The translations under genes and the position numbers were made by a program. The notes beneath the pieces are model-generated. The model worked only from the letters and a program-made list of their open reading frames with translations, did no database searches and had not been told where the DNA came from. A stretch of DNA of 64,000 nucleotides from Eurosta solidaginis (lineage: Eukaryota > Arthropoda > Insecta > Diptera > Tephritidae), in the NCBI RefSeq assembly GCF_040869045.1, contig NC_090319.1:301494998-301558997 (forward strand). The letters run 5' to 3'. This document shows, piece after piece, positions 46,546 to 58,699 of this stretch (positions are counted from its first letter, which is position 1; each line of letters starts with the position of its first letter).

Positions 46546-46773
46546 AATAAACCAAACAGGTGAAGACAATATTAGAAAATGTAGTCGCATTTAACAATAT
46601 TCGCCCTCAAAGATTTAAATGATGCTGTATCTGCGAGGCTTGTTGTACGAAAACTGGGGATTGACGTTATATGGTCCCGAAACCCAACCTTTATCTATGT
46701 AAACCAAGCGTTGAGGAACGCTCATTGAGCGGAAAGCTGGTGTAAAAATATTTAGCGGCAGAGGCATAACAGC

Positions 46774-47046
46774 GGCGGCCACCGTGGTGTGATGGTAGCG
46801 TGCTTCGCCTACTACACCTATGATCCTGGGTTCACGCCCCAGGCAAAGCAACATCAAAATTTTAGAAACAAGTTTTTTTTTCAATTGGAAGCTCTTGCTG
46901 AAAACTCATCAGCCTTGCGGATGCCGTTCGGAGCCGGCATAAAACAAATATGTCCCATCCCGCCTGTTTTTATGAAAATTAAAAGGAGTACGACGCAAGT
47001 TGGAAGAAAAGGCCTAAAATCTCTTTGGTGGTTATTGCGCCTTACA
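46774..47046 (+). mobile_element. tRNA-derived SINE, copy with internal deletion
   Basis: The head GGCGGCCACCGTGGTGTGATGG and tail 'gcgccttacatgtg' are present. About 80 bp between the 'caattggaagc' and 'gctgaaaactcatc' parts are missing relative to 2621. Confidence 0.8.
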
Positions 47047-48340
47047 TGTGTTTAAAGAGGTATACCAGAAACGTTGCATCAACGAATTAAAGCATATAGA
47101 TTAACCTGATGACAAAAAAAAAACAATATTTGGCTTATTTGAACTTTATTTTAAACATCTGGAAACGTTTAGACAAATATGAAAAACTCCCAGTCGTATG
47201 ACCCAATTCAACAGACATTAATCTGACTTTTTCTATTTATCCACCCGCCTCTCTTCTGTCTAACCCTCTGCCTCTCGTACTTCCTCTCCCGTCTGTATTT
47301 TCTGGTTTACCTTAATCGGCTCAATCATTCTTCCGTAAAGTTTCCCGCTTTCTTCCTTTTTTTCCTTACTCTCCCGATCTTGCACTCATCAAAGTACAAG
47401 TCGCACTATTACTCTTAATCTTATCCTTATTATTTACCTCCCACTTTTGGTCGAAAATGAATATTCCCCAGCAAACATCAATAAAACAGTTAGGGTCCTT
47501 CACATACAACCAAAAGGCCGACGTCTCAATGTACTCGAAAACACGGAAATCTGCAAACAGAAAACATTCGACGGTTGAATAATAAACGACCAGATAAACA
47601 CAATTTCTGACACAATATTCGAGCCTTAAAACTTGTTTACAAGAAACAAAGTAATTACACAGCTACAACAGACAAACACACAAAAACAAATAAACGCAAA
47701 ACAATTAACGCTCAAAAACAACAAACCCACAAAGGAGGTCAAACGATTAAAATCAAGGACTTTTACCTGCATCAGTCAGCCACACAAATCGATCAGTGAA
47801 ACCCATCCTCGTTTGTGAATGAGCACACAGCACATACACATACCTAAATATACACAAGCATCAATTTTGACAATACCTGATCACGTACTTACGGACTATA
47901 AATACAGGACAAACGCCAACAACAGATCAGAACGAAAATCGGCACTGATGATGGCACAACGCCGAAGCCGGGTTTTCTCGAAACCAAATTTGACAAGGGA
48001 TGACGGAAAATCGTTCCAATATACAACATTTATCCACCCTGTCGGAAAATCAACAAAACAAAATAAGTCTTTCCCTTTAATTTCTTTTCACTACCTTTCT
48101 GTAGCCATTACCCTTATTCTAAGTTTTACTTTAACTCTCCATTTTCCTCTTGCTATCTTTATTTTTCCGACTTCCTCTACTTTTTCTTCCTGTTTGCTCT
48201 GTTTTCTCAGCTCTTTTTTCCCGTTTCCAATAAAAATAGTACCAAACATTTTCCCTTCCTACTACTTTAAAATTCATAGCCGGATTATGAGGGCCGCCAA
48301 ATTTTTGTTGTTGTACTACTGAACTAACCTCACTACTGAA
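47047..48340 (+). mobile_element. Possible Penelope-like or LTR element terminal region
   Basis: A TATAAATA box at 47897-47904 is followed 41 bp later by CTGATGA (47945-47951), a GGC...GCC stem and GAA, a hammerhead-like core. Both flanks are pyrimidine-rich (47230-47390, 48060-48230). Part of the left flank is inverted at 58600-58690. No RT was found. The class is a guess from the promoter-plus-hammerhead layout known from Penelope-like elements. Confidence 0.35.
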
Positions 48341-48788
48341 ATCACCTGTCTGGTTTTATTACGTCATGCCAAAATACAAGAAAACAAAGTAAATTCAGTT
48401 TGACGTATTTGACATAATATGTGCTAGTTGTCAGAGATACAATTTATCAAATGCTGAAAAAGCACTGTCACTTCAACAAAATTATATTTTAGAAATTAAA
48501 AATTTTTATGGGTATTTTTAATTAACTAACTAATATCACTGGATCACAAATTCCAATTTTTTTCCTGAACCAGAGATGCCGTTATGAAATACCTATGTTA
48601 AATCACCCCCTGATTTCGAAAACCAAGGTTATTTTTAATTCTATGGTAACGTTTTTGAGATACAAAAAAAAAAAAAAATTGGGTCCACTTAATCATATAT
48701 ATCTCAGGAACGAAATGAGCACTTCCAAAACGGTTTGAAGCTTTTAAAAGGTAATAAAGTTTGCTATAAACTGTGCATACAACACCCA
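48341..48788. other. No recognisable feature
   Basis: No gene or matched repeat seen. Confidence 0.4.
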
Positions 48789-49343
48789 GCAGATTCAAAG
48801 ATAACGAACAATCATTGCGGATTTTTTCAATTTTTTTTGTAAATATATAAAAAAAAATTGTATTTTGCGAGGAGGGATCTTGGAAACTTTATTTTTTTGC
48901 AGTTTTTGTTATTTCTCTCTAAGCTCTGTTACAAAAAAAAAATAAGCTTTCATTCAACAAAATCGATGTACTAATACAAAAGTTATAAGCATTCAAGTAA
49001 ATATATCCATTTAACACTTAAGTACCCTACTGGTACATATGTGTTAATATTCGCTAACTAACTGATATACGAATACTAGCGCATATGTACCAGTAGGGTA
49101 TTTAAGTATTAAATGGGAATATTTACATGAATGCTTATAACTTTTGTATTAGTCTATCGATATTGTTGAATGAAAGCTTATTTTTTTTGTAATAAAACAG
49201 AGCTTAGAGAGAAAAAAAACAAATCTGCAAAAAAATAAAAAGTTTTCGAGATCCTTCATCGCAAAATACAAATTTTTTTATATTTTTCCAAAAAAAATGG
49301 ACAAAATCCGTAATGATTGTTCGTTATCTTTGAATCTGCAGGA
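48789..49343. repeat. Long hairpin, arms about 265 bp
   Basis: The arm from 48789 (GCAGATTCAAAGATAACG) to about 49053 (TACCAGTAGGGTACTT inverse) pairs with about 49082-49343 at high identity throughout. The loop is roughly 30-40 bp around 'gctaactaactgatatacg'. The shared features are 'acaaaagttataagcatt', 'aataagctttcattcaac' and 'aacgaacaatcatt'. No coding. It is either a fold-back MITE or a local inverted duplication. Confidence 0.8.
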
Positions 49344-50005
49344 CCTAGCAAAAAGTATTATATGGAAACGGATTGAAATACAACTAAAATACCGCATCCA
49401 AATAGTAAAGCAAATCTTTACACTCCTTTATGGAGAATAGTCGTTCTTAAACCCTGACATCTTAGTGGGAAAACTACACCGTTAACCATTGCTAAGCAGT
49501 TTCTTCGTCCCTATTCAGCATTTGGAGCATAGCGACTACATCTTTTTTGCTCTGGGTACAATATACAATATATTATATCGAGTTAAGTTGACAAGGCTGA
49601 GAAATATTAGGAACTTGGAATAGTCAAAAGGAGTTTCTCCAAACTTCAAATTGAATAACATGTGTGGTGAAGTATAGCAGTATAAGAACAGAAGTATACC
49701 GACACAGGATAAAAAGGTGCTTCGCATAGGTGGAGTATATGTTATACCCAGAGCAACAAAAAAGACGTGGTGTTAATGCTGGAAATGTTGACAAATAAAC
49801 CGATGTTTCGGCGAGCCTAATAGGTCAACCTCCAACACAGTAAAATATCGTCGGGCGAACTCCTCTTTATTCTTGAGGTGGGTTCGATGTGGTTCCAATA
49901 CATTAGCCGTGGCTCTGATTGAAGCAAGGGTTTTTGGAAAATGTTTAAAATATAGTCAAACAAAGATTATCGGTTATAGATATATTTGCATGTATGTACA
50001 ATAAC
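49344..50005. other. No recognisable feature
   Basis: A stretch at 49800-49880 (ccaacacagtaaaatat, then gaactcctctttattctt) weakly resembles 54120-54175. Nothing else was seen. Confidence 0.35.
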
Positions 50006-50298
50006 CTAGGTCGATGTGTATGGACGAAAGTTAACCGATATCGCGCCAACGATGTTTCGATAGGATTTGGGCTAAGGAAAAAACGTTCCAAGAGCTCCAG
50101 TTTTTTGCAAAAAAAATATTTTTTGGGTTTGAGGAGTGTTTTGGTCGAAAAATTGGTCCCTTCGCCATTTTTCTTTCGCAGACTCGAAAATTATTTTTTT
50201 GGGTATGCGTAGTGGAACTTTTTTCCTGAGCCCAAATCCTATCGAAAAATCGATGGCGCGATATCGGTTAATAAATCGACCCAGTCTAATGTAATGAC
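50006..50298. mobile_element. Short palindromic relative of the fold-back element at 25433
   Basis: TTAACCGATATCGCGCC near 50032 and its inverse near 50270 are followed by inverted TTCGATAGGATTTGGGCT blocks. Homology to 25433-26675 extends outward past TTAA to ACCTAGGTCGAT / ATCGACCCAGT. It abuts the LOA LINE at its right. Confidence 0.7.
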
Positions 50299-52199
50299 TG
50301 ATCTGGGCATCGAATCTCAACTGGTGGATCTTGTGCATCAATTGCTGCTATGTAGGGTAGTACAGGCAGAACTTGCAGGGTATCAGTGATCAGGTTCGTC
50401 AGTAGGGGAGCTCCCTAAGGTGGAATCCTATCCACTCTGTTGCAGGTCTTGGCGGTGAATCAGCTGCTAATGGACATGGAGCAGGAGAGGGGCTGTACAG
50501 TTATAGCATATGCTGACGACCTTGCCTTGGTGATAAGTGGGAAGTTTCCACAAACTCTCTGCGATATGATGCAGGTGGAATTAAGAAGGGTCGAAGCAAT
50601 GGCCGTTGATAATGGTCTGGGCGTGAGACCAAATAAAACGGAACTGGTGCTCTTTACGAGGAGGTATAAGATACCACCTCTCTCAACTCCAGTGCTGGCA
50701 AACACAGTGCCTAAATTAAGTGAGTCCGCAAACTATCTAGGGCTCACATTTGATAAGAAATTGAACTGGACATAAAACACCACGGAACGTGTCCGTAAGG
50801 CCACGGTTGCCCTCTACACATGTAAAGTGGCAATTGAACGGAAATGGGGTATGTCCCCTATGATAGTACATTGGAAATACACGGCCATAATTAGGTCAAT
50901 ATTGCTATACGGGATGGCAGTAGGGTGGCCCGCCCTGAATAAATCCTCGACGGTTCTTGCTCTTCAAAAGGTGCAAAGATCTGCACTACTATGCATAAGC
51001 GGAGCCATCCGCACAACGCCAACGTAGGCTATGAATGTATTACTGAACCTACTACCCATAGATATAGTAGGCATAAAATATGCAGCATGTGCAGCTATTA
51101 GGCTGAGGAAGCTGACCACATGGTCTCACTGCTACCATACTGAAATTCTCGACAGATTCTGCACACCAGAATGGACAGATTTCTGCAAACCACATACCAA
51201 CTTTAACAAGGGATACGAGATATTAATCCCTGAGAGGGAACAGTGGGTGAATGACCCTGATTGGCCCACTAACAGCATTCAGATCTATACAGATGGATCT
51301 AAACTGGATAACAGGGTCGGAGGGGGTGTCTTTTCGGAGATACAAAGATCGTTTCGCCTTCGGGATTACTGTTGCGTATTTCAGGCCGAGCTTGCGGCCA
51401 TACAAGACGCTGTGGACTGCCTTAGGCAGAAGGCAGTCTCTCAGAAGCACATTTATATTTTCTCAAACAGACAAGCAGCACTGAAAGTCCTTGACTCTCT
51501 CACAACTAATTCTGAAACTGTAGTAGGCACAGATCACTTAACGTGATGGCTGAACAGTTTGCTCTGCATCTGGTATGGGTTCCGGGACATAAGGGCATAC
51601 CAGGTAATGACATGGCGGATGAGCTTGCAAGAAAGGGTACCTCTCTTCCACTTTCGCCATCCTGGAAGTGGTTGGGCATGCTGCTCTCTACCTGAAATCT
51701 CAATATAAAGGAGGCTCTACTGATGGAAGAGGGAGCCATGTGGAAGCATCATGATAGATGCCACACGGCAAAACTCACATGGCCGGAATGGAAAGAGAAG
51801 AGATCGCCAGAGCTTCTTACCCTCCGTAAGAGCGATCTTTCCTGAGCTTTAGGTCTTCTCACTGGTCATGTTTGCATTGGACCGCATGCGGAAAGTTTGA
51901 CGCATTTTGATGGTTATTGTAGAAGTTGCGGCATCTAAGAGGAGCCTGAAACCGTTAGGCATCTACTCTGTGAATGTCCAGCGCTCGGTAGAAGAAGGCA
52001 ACATTTTATGGGCAAGATGTTTCTCGTAGATCTGACTGATATAGCTGAGGTCAATACAGGACGCTTAGTTAGCTTAACAAACTCAACGAACTGGTTTGAT
52101 TAGGAGAGTAGGAACAAAACTGTGTGATTTCACACTGGGCCTATACAGGCCTATGTGTGCCGCTCCGACGTGGACGGCAGCCACTTGAACCTAACCTAA
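50299..52199 (+). pseudogene. LOA/R1-type non-LTR retrotransposon, 5'-truncated, decayed
   Basis: RT starts near 50300 (LVDLVHQLLLCRVVQAEL). The intact catalytic YADD (50509-50520) lies in AYADDLALVISGKF, followed by KTELVLFTRRYK and ANYLGLTFDKKLNWT and, after a TAA, the thumb (IVHWKYTAIIRSILLYGMAV). RNase H begins IQIYTDGSKLDNRVGGGVF at 51280, continues AELAAIQDAVDCL and, after a stop, VWVPGHKGIPGNDMADELAR at about 51570. A Cys-rich tail (CRSCG...HLLCECPALG) ends near 52000. The 3' end reads CCTAACCTAA at 52189-52198. Five or so stops/frameshifts. Better preserved than the 29116 copy, but truncated. Confidence 0.9.
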
Positions 52200-52292
52200 T
52201 GTACATACATAGTTACATTACTTTATCCAATATCCATTGGGTGGAAGTATTTATGTATATTTGTATATGTAGATGTACAGGTAAATACATAT

Positions 52293-52814
52293 TTTGACGA
52301 ATATTAGCAACACTTAGGGATACTATCATCTCTAAGCCGATGCAAAGTAGTGACTTGTATGCACATCATTAAGTCAATCATTATGTCTACCCATATGTCC
52401 ATACGAGCAGCTGAGAAGAGATGCACAAACACATGCATATATCTTATCTGAGATGCTCACAAAAGAAGGTAATAATTTGTGCAAGTATCACTCATATATA
52501 CACTCGCATATGAGAAGCTATAAACGCAGTTGTAGCTGATAATTTTATAGCTGATAAATAACTAGTAAATTCTAAAATAGAAAAGCGTAGAAATATGCAA
52601 CGAGGAAACAAGACAGTATAAAAGGCAGCAACAGTAGAGGCACGACAATCAGTTTGATTTAAGACGCTATCTGGCGAGCAATAGAAGTGTTATTTTGAAG
52701 TACTTTAATAAAGGCCATTTTGCATTATTGAATAGTGGAGTTATTTATTCAACAGTTTAGTGATTCGAACGTTAGTAGAAGGTTGAAAATAGGAATTGCA
52801 CTAAATTCGTTACA
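52293..52814 (+). mobile_element. Solo LTR with 4-bp target duplication
   Basis: It aligns with the LTR starting at 63575 (gaatattag, 'aatcattatgtctac', 'aacacatgcatatatcttatctgagatg', 'catatgagaagctata'). It has a TATAAAAGG box at 52617, an AATAAAG signal at 52707 and a TTACA end. ATAT flanks both sides (52289-52292 and 52815-52818), acceptable but low-complexity. No internal region, hence a solo LTR formed by recombination. Confidence 0.8.
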
Positions 52815-53490
52815 ATATGTGTCTACTTCGTACTTCTGCCACAATGCCCCATATTTTTCCATTAAAAACCAATACCAATAAGAAACGCGTCGAAAGAAAA
52901 AGTCATTCAAGACTGATCTATTAAATACATATATACATATTATGTACATTCATTCGTATATACCAATGTTTGGCGGCTACGTGATCGATGATCAGTTGTT
53001 GTCATTATATCATGATGAGATTCTGTTTAAAGCGTAAACACATTAGTGAGGTCACTCGCCTGCAGTGGATTAATCAATTTCTTCGATGGATCGCCACTGC
53101 TAACGGAAAATCAGTAGCAAACCGCAAAAAAAAAACACGAAAGAAAAACAAGGCAACAACTAATAATAATCCAATTCGTCGAGTTAGATGTGTGCATGTG
53201 TGCATATATACGTATATGATTTAAATAATAGATATACAGGGTAGTGCGAAAGGGGTATTGAAAGTTTCAAAGCGCTAAATTTGAAAAAAAAGCTGTTTTT
53301 GAGTAGAAAGTCCTTTTTAAGATTCCAACAATGTTAGTTAGGAAAAGTTAAGATATTTTTCAGAAAACTCTTGTACGCATTTTTAAAAACCAATTTACAA
53401 TAATTTGAGCAATTGTCCTTTTTACAAGAGACTCACCTAGGACAGAGGTATGGGAATCTCACAGTATAAAAATTCTATGCAAGTGTAATA
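52815..53490. other. No recognisable feature
   Basis: No gene or matched repeat seen. Confidence 0.4.
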
Positions 53491-54039
53491 CTGTTTTCAC
53501 ACAGAAACTTAATGATCTCATTTCACCTTCTAATGAAATCGTAAATTTTTTGATTTCACACAGAAGTAACTGCTCGATTAGTATGAAGGATGAAATGTCA
53601 AGCGAATAAAATGACAATGCTATGTGACAGACAATCATGGCGGAACGATACAAGGTGGCAGCATGGTTACATACCTACAAACAAAAAAAAAAATCCATCT
53701 ACTTGTAATTTCGATGGACAAATGTCAAAATCATACTGCGCCGGTAGTTGATGTATCAAATCAAATAAAAAAGATTATAATCAACTGTTCGATGCAGCCA
53801 CCTTGTATCGTTCCGCCATTTACTTTGACAAATGACATTTTTAAGCACTGAACACACCAAAAACTAAGAAGCGGAAGGCTGCCAACAGAGTTGCATTGTG
53901 CTTTTGACTTCATTGGGCATTCGATTAGCTACTAATGAAATAATTATAGATTCGAATTTTGTAGGGAAGATTGAGCTCAATAAGCGTCTTAATGTAGAAA
54001 ACTGCCTTTATTATTCAAAAGCCGTCTGTGTGAAAACAG
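53491..54039. mobile_element. MITE with TA duplication (outer of a nested pair)
   Basis: CTGTTTTCACACAGA at 53491 is inverted at 54025-54039. TA on both sides (53489-53490, 54040-54041) fits a Tc1/mariner-type insertion. It contains another MITE. Confidence 0.65.
53639..53817. mobile_element. MITE nested in the outer MITE
   Basis: GGCGGAACGATACAAGGTGG at 53639 is perfectly inverted at the right end (53817). 179 bp, no coding, class unknown. Confidence 0.75.
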
Positions 54040-54218
54040 TATTAGGTTCAAAAGTTAGGCACGAGGGAAATGCTCGTTGCATGGCAAGATCAGCAGCTCA
54101 ATGACGGAGGAAGTTCCACAAATAAACCTCAAACACAGTAAAGTAGTTTCGAGTGAACTCGTCCTAATTCTTCTGTAGTTAACATTAGATGCGTTGCTGT
54201 TCGACAAGCCATGGCGTC

Positions 54219-54550
54219 TTTGAAATTTGGTACGTGAGTTCCTAGGGCCTCATCTCAGATCGCAAAAATAAAATGAATGAAATCAAACTATAACCACGCC
54301 CACTTTTTCGATATCGAAAATTTCGAAAAATTGAAAAAGTGTGATAATTCATTACCAAAGGCGGATAAAGGGATGAAACTTCGTAGGTGGTTTAACCTTA
54401 TGACGCAGAATAGAAAATTAGTAAAATTTTGGACAATGGGCGTGGCACCGCCCACTTTTAAAAGAAGGTAATTTAAAAGATTTGCAAGCTGTAATTTGGC
54501 AGCAGAGTATGCAATGTTCGGTTACACCCGAACTTAGCTTTCCTTACTTG
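54219..54550 (+). mobile_element. DINE-1-like element, copy F, short derivative
   Basis: It contains the CCACGCCCAC box region, the junction GTAATTTGGCAG|CAGAGTATG, the 3' hairpin GTTCGGTTACACCCGAAC and the end CTTTCCTTACTTG at 54550. The 5' end is lost. Same centre-less form as copy C. Confidence 0.8.
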
Positions 54551-54642
54551 TTTTTTGATGTTGCTTTGCGCGACACTTGCACAGAGCACCTTCGGTGAGG
54601 TATGCAGAGCACGCTACAACCACATCACGGTGGCTGCTGTTG
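54551..54642 (-). mobile_element. SINE head fragment
   Basis: Inverse of the tRNA-like head of the SINE family (GCCACCGTGATGTGG to GCAAAGCAACATCAAAA). It directly abuts the DINE-1-like end. Confidence 0.7.
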
Positions 54643-55150
54643 ATAGGGTGGTTTTAATGGTCGAATAAACTTCAGGTAAAACCATAAACATATTCAGCCA
54701 TTTTGGCCGTCCAGTTAGAGCTAATTTTAACAATCCTACATACAATTTTTCAATTGAAATACGAAAAATGTAGTAAATTAAAAAAAAAAAGTTCGGCAGG
54801 GACTCCTGATTTATGATTATCAAAAGGTGCACCTAACCCTCGGTCATTCTAGCTTTCTTTCTTGCCCCAGATTTCAACACTCAATCATACTCTTATTACT
54901 CTTATACGCGCATATAAATCACATTTTTGTGGACTCCATCTGGCTATCGAGCTAAATACGATCGATTTAGTGCATGCGTATTATTTCTGCTTATAACGCA
55001 ACGGCTGGTTGTAATAAACGCTGCCATATTTGTCTTATTTTACCAAAATTGGTTAGTTCATTCATTTTGAAGAGCTAGTTGGTTGAATTCGTGGTATATA
55101 TCTTGAGTACTTTGTTTACCTTGTGGAAATAATCAATTTGTACATTTAGT
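54643..55150. other. No recognisable feature
   Basis: No gene or matched repeat seen. Confidence 0.4.
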
Positions 55151-55154
55151 ATCT

Positions 55155-55600
55155 GTAAGCTATCAGACGTCGCTAATGGTCGTTTCGTTTTTATGGGCAT
55201 CATCATTCGTTAATTGGCGCTCAATTGCCTATGCAATTTTTGCCGTTGCGTAAAAGTCACGCCAGCTATCCCTGTTTCATAATAACTGACTCCAAAGAGG
55301 CCAAATCATCCTTCATTTGCCTCTCCCAATTCAGTGACGGTCTCCTCCTCCCTCTGATTCCAAACTGTGGTTTTGATTGAAATACTTTCTGAGCCTGAAC
55401 GCCTTCGTCCATTTGCATAGCGTGACCTAGTCACCGAATCCCCTGGGCTTCGTGATGCTCTATCTTCATATACATTTGCATTAAATTCATACAGTTCATC
55501 ATTATACTACCATCGATACTGGCCGTCGCCATCACGGACAGGAACATAAATCTTCCCCAGAACTTTGCTCCCGAACGCTTCAAGGCCATATAATTTTATT
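55155..55600 (-). pseudogene. LINE C-terminal fragment, relative of 9612
   Basis: Aligned with 9612-9960 in the same orientation: 'ttaattggcgctcaat', 'tccaaag...cctccc', 'gcgtgacctagtcac' (where 9612 has 'aaatggcctagccag') and 'tacagttcatcatta'. Stops throughout on the minus strand. Much older than 9612. Confidence 0.5.
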
Positions 55601-55635
55601 TCGACACTTTCCTTGACTTCGAGCCGCACATCAGG

Positions 55636-56150
55636 ACAGGTTAGGTATGATTGAACTGGCCGACCAATAAAATCTCATATAGGCTTAAACTGTCCAAAGT
55701 GATACCAGAATTTGTTTGACGCGAAAACCACCAATTAGGTACCACGACTTAAGTTATAGAATAACTGTCTTCTGGACAAATACTAGAAGTTTTCTATGAC
55801 CCTGCTTTTTCCGTTTCTTCCTGCAAGTCGCACTTCCTACATCTGCTGCGACGCTAGAAGGCAGTGTCCAGTTAGTATGCCTATCGTTAGCCCTAAGTCT
55901 TCTCTCTTTAGAGATATGGGCAACTTTGTGAGTCTAACGTCGTAGGATTTGCACGTGATCTTAGAAATTTTGCAACTCTGCGCTTCTGGCCACGCCTTTA
56001 TTGCTTGATAGATCATATGCAACTCCTGTCTTCTTTGCCAATTTGTCCACCTTTTCGTTGCCTTTAATCTCCTTATGACCGGCAACCCAGTATGATCTGG
56101 CCTCATCGAAGCCTCTACAATACCTCTTTGCATTTCAGAACACTTCTTGA
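55636..56150 (-). pseudogene. LOA-type LINE 3' fragment
   Basis: The minus strand from 56133 reads GNEKVDKLAKK-like then KITCKSYDVRLTKLPISLKR and GLTIGILTGHCLLASQQM, the end of RNase H and the following domain in LOA elements. A Cys-rich zone follows. The 3' tail reads ACCTAACCTG at about 55640. Related to 58700-59130. Confidence 0.7.
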
Positions 56151-57440
56151 TAAAGTGCTGTGTGATCCTATTCCGTTGATCGCCGACTTACTATGAGTAT
56201 ATTAGTTGACGCAACTGCTGCTTAAGCACGGTTCTTGCAAAATTTTTGTCGATAGAGAACTTTACCTTTCAAGAAGCACTTGCTGACAAGACATTTTCTC
56301 CGTTTGATTCTTAAGCTGACATTATTTTCGCTGTTAATACTGGTTCCAAGATAAACGAAGTTCTGAGCAGCGAGGAAGCGTCATGCATAACGACATCGAG
56401 TGGTTTTGTGATAAAGAAAATTTGGTTGTTTGATCATTTGGTAGACTTTTTGGTACGAAAAATTATTCTTGAGTGGCAGCAATGGTTCTTACAAGCAACG
56501 TGAAAATGCAATATGACCCAAACAAACACACACACACACATACATTAATATCTAGCCATGAGAAATATGGACCCAATTTCGATATATTGGCTTTGTGTAT
56601 GATTGTGTTGCACCTAACTGTTGTTGATAATGCTTCATCTGCTGAAGCTTTTCAACAAGCCACAGATCGTAGATGTTTTCTCGTTAAGCCCCAGAGACCT
56701 TGCCGTAATCATGTGATCATTCAGTGAAATCAGCTACTGTATTGCGCACCTTTTGCCTGTTTGTAAATATATTTAAATTTGACTTCATTTGTATTTGTTG
56801 TGCTAATATTCAGTTAAATTGGATTTGTGCGGGGCACGTACGCGTAAATCGGTGCCTCGTAATCAGTCAGTTCCATCACCGACTAACATTGCGGCAAAGT
56901 TGATTGTGCCAGAGCAGAACAGATCAATTCAAATTGCACCGCGTGCGATGAGTGAAAATTGTATGCACATTTATGTATGTATGTATGTGCAATGATAAAT
57001 TTGATTTTCCTCATAACTTTCAATTTGACTTCTCCTCGCGCTTTGCTTCTTTTATTCAGTTGCCGCCCATCTTCATTTGTATTGTTGTTATTCCATTGTA
57101 GTTTAATCACGTGATTTGCCATACTACCGCGGCCGCTGCTACTTACATATATAGTTTATAGGCCCACGACAGCAATCAGCTTCCTGGCGGCGTTTGCGTT
57201 ACGCATGTACTCTAAAATCAATTTGAATTTGCGCTGCTACGCAAGTCTTCTTTCAACAACATCTCATTGGGAACGATTTCAACATGGAATATAATAACTG
57301 GCGCCTCATATCCGGTAACAAAACGCTTTTTCGTGTTTCAATCAACATTGCGCTACTGGGATTGAATTTAGATTGTTACTTTGCGGTTGGAAGCTTTTGA
57401 ACTTGTGAATTTAGGCTTAACAAGAGTGGAGAAATATTGA
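56151..57440. other. No recognisable feature apart from short simple repeats
   Basis: A short (CA)n lies at 56526-56540 and an ATGT repeat at 56972-56990. No supported gene. Confidence 0.4.
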
Positions 57441-58380
57441 ATCAGTCGTCTTTTCGCCCACTATATATGCTATACACTGGAGAAAACTGACGGAGAGCTT
57501 TCTGAAGCAACGCCTCACCAGAGCAGTTAAGGAGGGGGGGGGGGGGGGGGAGGACTGTTACATCGGCAGGATGGCTTCCAGAGAAGTTACTCTACAATAA
57601 GGAAGTCGAGATCTGTGGTCTTGCTGATCACGCTAAACGTCAATAAAGCTTTCAACTCAGTCGGGTGGGATGACATGCTTGAGGCACTTGAATGCTACTT
57701 CAGAGCCTCAATACCTGCTAGAAATTCTTGAGAGATCGGTATCTAACGAACGGAGCCACCCACGATCAAAGAAAGTTTAAGATTTCAGGCGACGCAGCCG
57801 AGGGTTCGGTGCTAGTTCCCGATAGCAGCGAGCAACAACAAAAACGTAGATCGTCATCCTTACGATAAGGCATATCACCACTATCAGTAGTATGACGGTT
57901 GGGGAACAGCAAAACGAAACACGCACATCAACGATATATCTGGGGGTGAAGCTAGGCAGTAAACTCACCTTTTCGGAGCACATCCGTGGAGCCTGCGAAA
58001 GGGCTGCGATATACGACAGCGGATCAAAAGCTAGTAGAGCTGCTGTTGCTAAATAGGCGTAAGAAGACTTCGATTCGACGCTGGCAAGAACAGTGGAGCA
58101 ACAGCTACTTAGGAAAGTGGACCTAATTACTGAACTGAAACCATTGTTGAAGCGACAACATGGAGAGGTCAACTTTTACCTAACCGAATTTCTAACTGGA
58201 CGCAGTTACTTCCGCAAATATTTCCACAGAATGGGCAAGGTTGAAAGCCAAAACTGCCTGTACTGTGGAAAATTAGACGATGTACGCTACACCTTCTTCG
58301 AATGCGAACACTCCGCCGAACTGCGAAGGATGGTAGAAGAGATACTTTGGCGACCTATCCCCGGGCAGCGTCGTGAATAG
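57441..58380 (+). pseudogene. R1-type LINE remnant
   Basis: LLITLNVNKAFNSVGWDDML at about 57625-57690 matches the R1-clade RT block 'LDVRNAFNSARW'. After decayed sequence comes TIYLGVKLGSKLTFSEHIRG (57935-57990), then an open stretch 58093-58380 with the C-terminal zinc knuckle CLYCGKLDDVRYTFFECEH. A poly-G tract at 57533-57551 lies inside. The catalytic YADD is lost. Confidence 0.75.
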
Positions 58381-58699
58381 CCTGACCTGCCGAAGCGACA
58401 GATGCGATACGGTCACCACATATGTATGTGCATAAAGCATTTCTTCCTTCCACGAAACTTAAACAAACAAACACAATTACTTACATATGTAGATGACCTC
58501 AAATACAAAAGTTTTTTTATATTATATTATACAGGAAGAAGGCAGAGGGGCGGACCTTTACGGTAAATTTTGACCTCACATGGAGTGAATGTGTTCATAG
58601 TGTGAACGCAGGGAGAGAGGAAATAAGAGAGGACGGAAAAGGTTAGACAGAAGAGAGGCAGGTGGATAGATAAAGTCAAAATAAGTTTTGTCGGGTTTG
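58381..58699. other. Tail region, possibly of the R1 remnant
   Basis: The purine-rich stretch 58600-58690 is inverted relative to 47210-47290. No gene. Confidence 0.35.

Noticed and set aside
47819..48322. 167-codon open frame
   Set aside because: Composition follows the pyrimidine-rich DNA; it overlaps the TATA/hammerhead-like region and has no recognisable domain.
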